Positions 48,116 through 57,283 of a stretch of 64,000 bases of DNA are shown here, piece by piece. Position numbers and translations under genes: made by a program. Each line of letters opens with the position of its first letter. The stretch's first letter is position 1. The notes under the pieces were generated by a model, which saw only the letters and a list, made by a program, of their open reading frames with translations, did no database searches and was not told where the DNA came from. Origin of the DNA: Undaria pinnatifida (lineage: Eukaryota; Sar; Phaeophyceae; Laminariales; Alariaceae); NCBI GenBank assembly GCA_012845835.1, contig JABAKD010000013.1:13074348-13138347 (forward strand). Reading direction: 5' to 3'.

Positions 48116-48164
48116 CAGCTGTGAGTTCGACGACTTTAGGCTCGATACTCATTTTTGCAAGCTG
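48116..48164 (+). repeat. Palindrome-family copy
   Basis: CAGCTGTGAGTTCGACGACT through CGATACTCATTTTTGCAAGCTG, the less diverged B subtype. Confidence 0.75.
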
Positions 48165-48269
48165 CGTACTTAATCGATCGCTCTTTTGTTTTTTCTCCAA
48201 ATCTTCCACACCTCGGACAGATCAGATCCCATTATTTTTGGAATTCATCTGGCGCTTTTTTTGACAGAT

Positions 48270-48625
48270 AGATCTTTGATCTGAAGGATCTGTGGGATCT
48301 AGATCATATTTTACTCGTGGGATCTGTACGATCTAGCTCCTACATGTTTGCCTGGGTGGCATATATATGATCTAGGTACGTATTTCCCACATGTTTGCGT
48401 GGGTGGGATCTGTACGATCTGCTTGATCTGCACATGGTTGCGGAGTGTGATTTGTAGGATCTGCGGGATCTAGATCATATTTCACTGATGGGATATATTT
48501 GATCTGCGGGATCTAGATTATAATTCACGGATGGGATTTGTATGATCTGAGCCTTTCACACATGTTTGCCTGGATGGGATCGGTATGATCTAGATCCTTC
48601 ACACATATTTGCCTGGGTAGGCAAG
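48270..48625. repeat. GATC-box minisatellite, block 1
   Basis: Units combine GATCTGTAGGATCTG / TGATCTAGATC boxes with a core CACATGTTTGCCTGGGTGGGATCTG. About six units are present. Confidence 0.85.
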
Positions 48626-48879
48626 GGCGCACAAGGAAAGTTACCCCGCACACCACACTACCCGCCCCCCGCCCCCCCGAAGAGGGCCGAAGTTTTTTTT
48701 TTTTTCCTGGACGTTTTCGTGGCCTTTTTTTCTCTCAAATTTGGTCTCAATGCCAATGTTATGCTTGCGTGCTTCTGTTTACTACTCGCGGACGTTCTAC
48801 ATAACCAATAGATAGGTTGAGATACATGGGAGCAATACTTGTACTCTATGATGGACTGGCGACGCCTGTGGAAGTATGA

Positions 48880-49165
48880 TGCTTGGAGACAACTCCCCCC
48901 CAAGTTGCCTCAAAACCAGAAACAAACTTCTTGCTTCTCATGCGCTTGTTTCTTGCTTGCTCCTCAATGCTTCTGCGGCAAGTCCACGACAACCTTGGGC
49001 GATCGTCTGAGTGTGACTCATCCGACTCATCTGACCCCACCTTCTGCTGGGATACCTTACGGCGTATTACGGGGACTCTTGACACCCTTACTCTTTGGCT
49101 ATGAGACCGTTCGGCGTGCTACGGGGGCTCTGAAAGCCTCACCCTTGCCCTTTCGCAGCTTTTTC
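48880..49165. other. Region open in several frames, coding status undecided
   Basis: The + strand is open in frames reading GVLRGLLTPLLFGYETVRRA or HDNLGRSSECDSSDSSDPTF; the - strand reads SDESDESHSDDRPRLSWTCR. Without a recognised family or clean splice borders I cannot choose between them. Confidence 0.2.
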
Positions 49166-49369
49166 GCCTAACCGCCGCGTTTTCTGCCTCGCTTGCGTCA
49201 AAGCTGTATTCGAACTCACAGTCTTGGGATCTGTTTTGCTCAGAGCCTACCAATTTGCATGCCTCCCTTCTACGTGGCGAGACACGGAGTACTTCCACAC
49301 CACTCTACAGGGTTGCAAAATAAGCACTTCAGAGGTACGTTGGTGCAGCATGGTGAATGTATGTGCATG

Positions 49370-49666
49370 TAGATGATGACGTGCTCTTCGACGCCGCTTT
49401 CAAGCGTAAAGCAATGACACTTATTTGCGAGTCCCACTTGGGCGCGAGAGGACAGGTGGAATGTTTCTGAGGTGCAGCTTTCCCGATATTGGATTCTACA
49501 ACGCACGTCTTGGCCTTGCCCTCGTCCTTTCCTGAACCGTCACCGAAGTTGTGCCCGCAAATGAACTCCGGGCCACCCGCTCGCTTTCCGCAGGAGGCGC
49601 GTTCTAGCCAAGGCGCCGTCTTATCGAAGGGAGTCCGTAAGAGGGCTCCCCCCGTCACGGAGACTG
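49370..49666 (-). CDS. Candidate exon, unrecognised
   Basis: After an acceptor-like GATGAGCACAG at 49667, the minus strand reads SVTGGALLRTPFDKTAPWLE, RASCGKRAGGPEFICGHNFG and on through a Lys/Asp/Gly-rich part with several Cys. It stays open to 49329. Composition and G/C-ending codons favour coding. The 3' border is unclear and no partner exon is known. Confidence 0.3.
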
Positions 49667-49989
49667 TGCTCATCGTGACCACTCTCTCTCTTTCTCTGTC
49701 TTTTCTGCGGTATGCAGGGTGTCGCAGTCCGTGATCACGTCGACCTCAGGGGCTACAACGATTGCAGGAACCCCTCCCCTGAACTGTGAACAGTAACCGC
49801 TTAATTATATAGGATTTAGTATAGCGTTGTTTTTATGTAGGAAATTGAGTGAAGTAGTTTTTTTTTATAGTGAATTGGGTGGCGTTTGGGTTGGGGGATG
49901 GGGGTCTCGTACCCCCCCCCCCCTGAGAGGCTCGAAATAAAGTTTTGGGGGTGTGGTGTCAGAATTTTTTTTTTTGTGCGCCCTTGGGG

Positions 49990-50065
49990 TAGGATGTGTA
50001 TGATCTAGATATTTCGCACGTGTTTACCTGAGTGGGATCTGTACGATCTGCAGGATCTGCTATTC
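49990..50065. repeat. GATC-box minisatellite, block 2
   Basis: GTATGATCTAGATATTTCGC followed by ACGTGTTTACCTGAGTGGGATCTG and GATCTGCAGGATCTGC, the same unit as 48270-48625. Confidence 0.75.
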
Positions 50066-50372
50066 CCCCGCGGGTGATAGTCATATACCAATACCTGGTA
50101 TGTCGTACTGGCGTCGGTGTCATAATCGGAACTCAAACTGTTCGTGTTGTATACGAGATCGGAGCTACATACGACATAACAGCCCTTCCTTGGTCGTTGC
50201 CGGTATTGGGATCTTGGTGGCTGCCGACCAAGCTCCCATGCACACACTGCCCAACTCCACACGCACGCAATCACGTGAAGATCTGAAGCAGAGCACAAGC
50301 ATGAGCATGGCAGATGTCGGGGGCAGCAGCTCTTGCTAGTGGCTCTGCAACCGCAGATGATCTCGGCAGCGG

Positions 50373-50460
50373 GCAGCAAGAGGTTCCTCCACGGATCCTG
50401 GAGTCGATACGATCGATTTGCTGGATGATGCGGACGAGGAAGCCGGCTCGACGGTGCGTT
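50373..50460 (+). CDS. Candidate acidic exon, possibly same gene as 47273-47805
   Basis: CTCGGCAG|CGG GCA opens RAARGSSTDPGVDTIDLLDD followed by ADEEAGST. It ends at ACG|GTGCGT, or four bases later at a weaker GT. Phase 0 at the start fits the preceding candidate exon. Confidence 0.35.
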
Positions 50461-50833
50461 ATACGTTGTTGTTCGTGTTCGTGTTCACTCATGTTGTAGT
50501 TTTTGTTGGCCATGCCTTCATGCCTGTACCGAGCGCATAGCTAGATGCGCTGTTGTTGCTGCACCATAGAGTTGACGACGCTGTCTGCCTTCTGCCTTGC
50601 ACATGGTCCTTGTCACTTACTCTCTTCGCAAGTCTAAGTCTTCTGGTTACCACAGTAAAAGCAGACAGCAGCAGGTAGGTGCTTCCCGTTTTGAATTTTG
50701 ACCGTATATTTATTTTGTGCCTGCTGTACTCGTGTTGTTTGATGAAGCCTGGGTTGTCTATGGATTCGAGTTTTGATGAGCGTTTTCTCTGACGCACAAA
50801 TCGTTCGCAACTTCTCGCGCCGTCCACTGACAA

Positions 50834-51026
50834 CAGGTAGTACAGGCAGCAACGCGCGATATGCGGAACCCAGTCGAGTGGAGGCGGATCCCGTTACCGG
50901 CCAATCGGGAAACCGTTCGGTTGCGTTTGACATGGGCGTACATTTCGAGCAGGATTGCGACGACGCCGATCCGCAGAAGCAGCAGTGTACAGCGAATGCT
51001 GCCGGGCGGAAGCCTATACATATCTA
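50834..51026 (+). CDS. Candidate terminal exon, unrecognised
   Basis: After CACTGACAACAG the frame reads STGSNARYAEPSRVEADPVT, VAFDMGVHFEQDCDDADPQK and on to TAG at 51024. The acidic mixed composition is protein-like. Joining it to the exon at 50373 needs the weaker GTGC|GTTATA donor. A second + frame is also open here, so the call is tentative. Confidence 0.35.
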
Positions 51027-51039
51027 GATTATGTTATGC

Positions 51040-51545
51040 TTCCCGGTGGGATCTGTATGATCCACGAGATCTAGATAGTGTTATCTGGCTGGGATCTGTA
51101 CTATATAGCACTTACACACATGCTTTTCTTGGTGAGATGTGTATGATCTAGACCTTTCGCACATAGTTGCCTGGGTGAGATCTGTATGATCTGCATGATC
51201 TGCACATGTTCGCCGACCGTATCTGTGAGATCTGCGGGATCTAGATCATATTTCATTCATGGAATCTGTATGATCTAGATCTTACACACACGTTTGCCTG
51301 GATGGGATCTATATTGTCTAGATATTTCACACATGTTGGACTGGGTGGGGTATATATGATCTAGATCCTTCACACATGTTTGCGTGGGTGAGATCTGTGT
51401 GATCTGTATGATCTGAAAATGTTCACCTGGGTGGCATCTGTATGATCTGCATGATCTGCACATGTTTCGCCGGGTGGGATCTGTGTGATCTAGATCTTGT
51501 GCACAACTTTTCCATATCGGCCAAAAAGGATCTAGATGATCTACT
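51040..51545. repeat. GATC-box minisatellite, block 3
   Basis: About eight units of GGGATCTGTATGATCTAGATC with cores CACACATGTTTGCCTGGGTG and CTGCACATGTTCGCC. It starts right after the stop codon of the candidate terminal exon at 51026. Confidence 0.88.
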
Positions 51546-51570
51546 GTAGATCATGATCTGTTCGAGGTGT

Positions 51571-51988
51571 AAAATCTTCCCTTTGCTACATACCTATTTT
51601 TAGTCAAGTTTTGATTTTCCTCGCGGAGAGCACAAAACCGGCCATTCTCTCTAAAAAAAAAAGAAGTGTTCGAGCTCTCTTCCAGGGCTTTCCGGCAAAC
51701 CTACCCGTTGTACAGGGGGATAGAACCCAATTTTAAGGGCGGGGTAAGATTCGTTCAAGACGTCGAAAGTCCCGTTATTTTCCGCATAACTGGCCAAGAT
51801 ACGGAAAATGAGTGTTTTTTGCAGATGTTGATTCTCTCTTTGTTGTGGAAATAAATCGACATGAACCCCTGTGCAACGGATAGGTTTGCTGGAAAGCCCT
51901 GAAAGAGAGCTCGAACAACTATTTTTGAGAGAACGGGTTTTGATATCTCTGCGAGGGATTACTTAAATAGGTAGAAAAGGGAAAATCT
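51571..51988. mobile_element. Foldback (long-TIR) element
   Basis: The left arm (51571-51720) runs from AAAATCTTCCCTTTGCTAC to TTCGAGCTCTCTTCCAGGGC and AAACCTACCCGTTG. It is matched by the inverted right arm (about 51868-51988) CAACGGATAGGTTTGCTGGA...GAGAGCTCGAAC...GGGAAAATCT. Arms are about 120-150 bp with a loop near 150 bp. Nothing coding is seen inside. The stretch from 51989 to 52429 shows no supported gene. Confidence 0.7.
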
Positions 51989-52429
51989 GGAGAAAAAACA
52001 AGCAAGATTGGGATTTGTTTTGCCATAAACAATGACCTTCAAGGGTTAGGTTTGCAGTTGGGCTGGGACGTGATTTGTTAGAAAAAAGTAGATGTGTCTA
52101 TAATCCTTCTCAAACGCCGAGAGCACTGTGGAAATCTGAAAAAAAAATCTTTCAGAGTGAAGTACTGGAGTACCTGGTATATATGAGCCCCAAACTGGCA
52201 TCCGTTCAATTCTGAGCTCGAGCCGATACGTCGCTCTCCACCGCTCTCTCCGCGGCCGAGTTCCTAGGCCTTTGCCCGTCCTGTACGCTCCCGCGCGGTC
52301 CCGAAGTCACTCGCCACAGCCGCCGCAGCCGAGTGCCGCGACCCCGAACTGAGCTCGTTTGAGCGAATCTTGTGTAGATGTCTCTGTGGCAAGGAAGTCT
52401 AAACCATGAGGACACACGTGTCTGAATTG

Positions 52430-54244
52430 TGTGAAGAAGGTACGAACCAGGTAGGGATGCAGGAGTTCCCAACGCTTGACGCACCCAAGGCTCGTTCTGG
52501 ACACATTCTTGATTACTGTTGCAGGAGACCTGTGTCAGAGGTAGAAGTTACCGGGTGGGGGTGAGTAAGGGCCACAGTTCAGCAATCCTGGACCCATCAC
52601 CCCCCCCTTCATATCAAACACAAACGTAACACCTCCTCGACAATACCGTACCACGAATACTGGCCTATACTAAAATCCCTATAAAACGTGACAGCTGCTT
52701 AGGTACCTCACTGGTAAACTTTAGAAGAGTCGTCAAGGTGACGACGTTGTTCTAACCCATATGTCACACCCCGCTATTTTTTGGTGGCGTGACCATAATC
52801 TAGGTCAACCGAATAACTTCATCTAGCACTAACTAGGAGAGTCGTGCTTAGAAGCAACAATAATAGTGTACCTGGTATTTGAATTGTGGCGACCATTTTG
52901 CAAAGCTCCGGCTTCCTTCATCTAAATATGAGATAGGTGTAGACTAGGCATCGATGTCATGAAGATTTCTAGCCTTTTACTCAAGATAGGTGGCAATCTA
53001 CCTTAAAATTGACACCCCATTACATTAGCCCACCCTGAATAGTTGTAGATGCAGATCACACAAAAATCAACCGATGGCCCAAACATCTTAAATACCAGTG
53101 ATGGGATCTAAGATGCGGCTATTCAAAACAACGGTAAAGAAAAGAGGCTACAGACTTCCCCCACACCTTGCACATGAGGCTACGATGCCTCTGACAAAAC
53201 CCAAGCCCATCGTATACAGAAACAGAAACCAGGGGCGGGATTTCAACGAACTGCAAGCGAACCTAGACAAAAAGATGGGGCAGAATATTGGGAGGGGGGG
53301 GGGCAGTCAACGGGCAATGGCCGAAGCATATATGAAAACATATTGTAAAAAGTTATAATGCACTTCAGCTGTGAGATCGAAGATTTCGTCGACACTCAAC
53401 TTTGCAAGCTGTGTGTGATACTCCGATCGCACGTATTACTACGAAAAAATATACCTGGTATACGAGGAGACCTGGATGATAGAATCATTACGAAATAATA
53501 TAGGAAAACAACCAAGCACTGAACCCAAGCTGACAAAAAAGTACAACGGGACCCGCAAAAGGTGGGGAAATGAGGAAAAATACGTGTCGTTCCCCACAGT
53601 AGAACGAAGGGAGCGCGTTGCAAAGCGGGGAAGCAGTCACAGGCCGACAAATGCCGCTTGTGAAGAAGGTAAGAACCAGGTAGGGATGCAGGAGTTTCCA
53701 CGCTTGACGCAACCGAGACTCGTTCAGGAAATAGATACGCGATTTTTATTTTTATTACGGGAGACCGGTGTCATAGATAGGTGTGACTGGTTGGGGGTGG
53801 GTGAGGGCCACAGGTTAGCAATCCTGGACCCATCAATCCCCCCTTCACATCAAACACAACCGTAACACCTTCTCGACAATAGCGTGCCACGAATACTAGC
53901 CCGTGCTATAATATCTATTAAACGTGACAGCTGCCTAGGTACGTCACCTGTAAATTCCCAAGAGTCAAGGTGATCACGCTGTTCTAACTCATCTGCCACA
54001 CCCCGCTACTTTTTGGCGGCGTGACCATAATCTAGTTCAACCGAATTGCTTCATCTAGCACTAACTGGGAGTGTCTTGCTTAGAACAAATAATAGTGCAT
54101 TTCAATTGTGGAGACCATATTGCAAAGCTCTGACTTCCTTCATCTAAATATGAGATAGGTCCAGGCATCAACGTCATGTAATGCCTTGGCCTTTTACTTA
54201 TTAAGATAGGTGGCAATCTACCATAGACTTGGCACTCCATCACA
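52430..54244 (+). mobile_element. Short LTR-retrotransposon-like element (TRIM-like)
   Basis: Two direct repeats, 52430-53024 and 53659-54244 (595 and 586 bp), both start TGTGAAGAAGGTA and end YACA, fitting TG...CA LTR ends. They share long blocks throughout (ACCAGGTAGGGATGCAGGAG, AAACGTGACAGCTGC, CACACCCCGCTA, GATAGGTGGCAATCTACC). The interior is only 634 bp and encodes no gag or pol that I recognise. Flanks TGAAT and ATTGC do not match, and no clear primer-binding site or polypurine tract was seen, so a large segmental duplication is an alternative. Confidence 0.5.
53098..53358 (+). CDS. Small unrecognised ORF between the long direct repeats
   Basis: An 86-codon frame from ATG 53098 to TAA reads MMGSKMRLFKTTVKKRGYRL, QGRDFNELQANLDKKMGQNI and on to a KTYCKKL end. 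It is basic and not repetitive apart from a G-run coding Arg/Gly. No domain is recognised. A neighbouring frame (53476-53664) reads NNIGKQPSTEPKLTKKYNGT and KRWGNEEKYVSFPTVERRER up to a GAAG|GTAAGA donor-like site at the start of the second repeat. Confidence 0.3.
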   Translation: MMGSKMRLFKTTVKKRGYRLPPHLAHEATMPLTKPKPIVYRNRNQGRDFNELQANLDKKMGQNIGRGGGSQRAMAEAYMKTYCKKL

Positions 54245-55180
54245 ATTGCGGGATATACAAATAAAACAAAAGTCGTTTTTTTAATATGTTTAATATTACC
54301 AGATACCGAACGTCGAAGGCTGTTTGGTGGTGTCTTTGGTGTGCGCGTCCGTCCTTCTTAATTATGCAGACGTAGGACGGGCATTAGAACACCGAAACGG
54401 CACCTCCTGTTGTTTTGACGGACCCGTTGAATCCGAGCGTAGTCCGAGCTACTACACTGGATGACTCTTTTTGTTTCCAAACAGCGACTAGGCAATAATG
54501 CTGACTACTAATACTGCGGTACTACGTGCCATTAAAGTTGTGCCAGGTTGTACCGAGTAGGCTAGGGTAGGCCCGGCGTTCTTGACCCACGCCCGTACTC
54601 GTGTGTGCCGCTGTACAGCAGACACGTGCTCGCATAAAAAAAAATCGGTAGAACTATGTTCTTCGTAGTCCGGGAGCCGTTACCATACCGAATACATTGT
54701 TCTAGTGCTGTGTGACAGGAGTTTTTTTGTTTCGGCCTTGCATAACAACTCGCAGAACAAAAAACAAAATACGGGCGTGTTCAGCTTGTTGATACAATCA
54801 TGTCAACATGTCGAGCGTCCAATTATTGAACGTATTGATGGATTTATGGCCTGAAGGCTTTGTACTATTGATTTTACTATAGAAGACCGCAAAATCCCTA
54901 TGCAACAATGCTTGCCCAAGCAATACAAAAAAATCCCATACCTCGCCATCTCCATCACTACATCTCCCACGCCAAATCTAGCTTCACCAATGTGCTCCGC
55001 TCTTTGATAATGTCACGTGCATATTTTTAGTAATGTGGCTTTCAGCGTGTCCATCGTTTTGCAGCCCGTAGATAGCTATTTATGTTTGTCGCTGGAACCA
55101 GCTCGTAGTGCGACCTGGATCTATTTATATACGAACCCAGGGTGGGCCTTGTCGCCATGGTCGTGTAACGGTTACCGTAT
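54245..55180. other. No gene seen
   Basis: Intergenic DNA with no long frame, no splice-bounded candidate and no obvious repeat. Confidence 0.45.
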
Positions 55181-55184
55181 TAAC

Positions 55185-56600
55185 ACGGAAGAAAGCACAC
55201 CCCGGTGATAATATATTTATCTTTAAAATGTTATCAAGGTGTGTGCTGCTGTGGGGGGGTGCGCTATCTAACGCATCCCCGGTGATAAGCGACGTGCACG
55301 GGAGCCCCGCAGCAACGAGGGGGTGATAATCATGGGGTGTGCTAGCGGTAAGCATTATTGCTTAGAAGCTTTAACAGACTTCGTTCCGATTGCAGACAGT
55401 AGTGTGATAACAAGAGGGTGTTATATCAAGACGACAAGGGGGGTGGGCCGAAAAATACGGGTGTGATAGCAACAGAGGTGTGCTAACACGTGAGAGCCTG
55501 CAACTAGTTTGCTTTTCCATTCACACGCAGAGCCGGTGGTGCTAAGGCCCACACATGAACCCGGAGATGACCGTAAAGATCCTCGCCTTGCTGCGATACC
55601 GGAGAACGTTACTGGCAGGGCATTAGTTAGCTGTTGCGCTGGCGCAACTTTCGGGACGGGTTTAATTTGTGTCAAAAGCGCAACAGGCTCCGGACGTGAG
55701 AACGGTATTCGAGGTACCTTTGTTATTTTCGCTGTGTAGGCGAACAAAATATTTAAGTTGTCAAAAAACACGTTTTGAAGCGGTTTTCGGGCGTATTGTT
55801 TTGCGACTGGCACGCTGTTTTATCCTCCGGCGGCCCTCCGGGGGGGGACTACACGCTTGGGGCGCGTGAGCGCAACACGCCTTCCAGCTCATTCTTCGCT
55901 TCACACAACAGGTGCCGGAACCCTAGTGACCGCATTCCTGGGTTACCGGTACCATAGGTAGATGTGAACATTCCTGAGGATTGCACCTTAAGAGGCCTGT
56001 TGAAGAAATTACTGCTGCCGTGGTCTAGCATAAACCTTTGATTATTAGCCGACGCCCAGAACAACAACACACCGTGGCAACGCGCACTGATTTGTTTTTG
56101 AGACACCGGTGCATGCAACGGTTCGCGACAAGTTCCGTGGTTGGCCATTGAACTACTGCAGGCACCGGCGCCGGTTGTCGGGGCTTGGGGCACAGCAGTA
56201 GGAAGAGCACTAGCAGACGTGGTACCGGTAGTACCAGTACCGGTAACGCTAGCGAGCTGATCCCGGAAATAAACGACGTGGTCGTTGCTTGGGGCAAGGG
56301 AGCAGCACGTACCGATGGGTTCGGGGCCTTAAACTTGCTCGGCCCACTTTGATAGAGCGAAGCAGTTGCCTCCATGCTGGTGTCCATACCGGTGCGTGTT
56401 GTGAGGGCATGGTATGTACTAATAATACGTGGCGTGACAAGTTTGGAGGTCGATGCTGTTTTCAGGCGCACCTCCGTATGGGGTGTGTTATTCAATGCAC
56501 CCCGGGCGATAATGTGAAGTTCGAAAATCGAACCAAAAATATGTTGCCCGGTGTGCTCATGTGGAGGGGGGTGTTATCTAATGTAGGTGTGCTTTCTTCG
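55185..56600. mobile_element. Hairpin-ended element related to 8189-9122
   Basis: The left zone (55195-55500) carries CACACCCCGGTGATAATATA through AAAATGTTATCAAGGTGTGTG, GCATCCCCGGTGATAAGC and repeated GGTGTGATA / GGGGTGTGC. The right zone (56475-56590) carries GGTGTGTTATTCAATGCACC, CCCGGGCGATAATGTG and TTGCCCGGTGTGCTC. The motif set and clustering at both ends match 8189-9122. The interior contains frames on both strands, including 55849-56193. Exact termini were not resolved. Confidence 0.5.
55849..56193 (-). CDS. Unrecognised ORF inside the hairpin-ended element
   Basis: A 114-codon minus-strand frame from ATG 56193 reads MPQAPTTGAGACSSSMANHG, SARCHGVLLFWASANNQRFM, FTSTYGTGNPGMRSLGFRHL and ends CEAKNELEGVLRSRAPSV. 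It is neither low-complexity nor repeat-coded. It may be coding sequence carried by the element or chance. No transposase motif is visible. Confidence 0.3.
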   Translation of the reverse strand: MPQAPTTGAGACSSSMANHGTCREPLHAPVSQKQISARCHGVLLFWASANNQRFMLDHGSSNFFNRPLKVQSSGMFTSTYGTGNPGMRSLGFRHLLCEAKNELEGVLRSRAPSV

Positions 56601-57283
56601 GTGTTATACTGTAAACCCAGAGTTGGTTCTGGAGTTCGAATCCCACGTGGTTCGGACTTTTGAGTTTATTTGCAACATTAGAAAATGCAAAATAATAACT
56701 GCTGATGAGAGCGCCTAATAGCAGCGTGGGTAGGCGCAACGAGACGCTAGTCGATGAGGGAAGAAAGGGCTGAAGCTTTCTCGCGATAAATACGAAGGCG
56801 CGTACCGTGGTGGGGACGGGGGAGAAAAGCCTGCTCAGTGACCCCGGATCTGAGTTGCGTCTATTAAAAGGGAGGGGTAAGAAAAAGTAGTGCGAAGATA
56901 ATAGATCGGATGATCAAAAACTATAAAACTAAAATGTGTCACAGGCTCTGGAGTGCCTGATACGTATAGCTATGGATAAATAAACTATGTTGTTCAGGGT
57001 AAAACTTGTGATGTTATGGTTCTGACGGACGGCACGAATGTGAAGAATAGGGAGGGCGTCTTGAGCTCCCCATCTTACCACCGCTGCTTTTTGTTTCTAG
57101 CTGTGTCTCCTGCCGCCATGTTTGTCCTTGAGCTACCCTGGAGATAATAGAGGCATCGTGAACTAAATCAAGGAGGAGCGTGTAACCACCCAGCACCGAC
57201 ATCCCTGCGTCCACGCGAGGACACCTTGTAACAGCTACCCTCACCCTGCTCCCCGCGTGGAATTCCTTGTGTCGCCCCAACAG

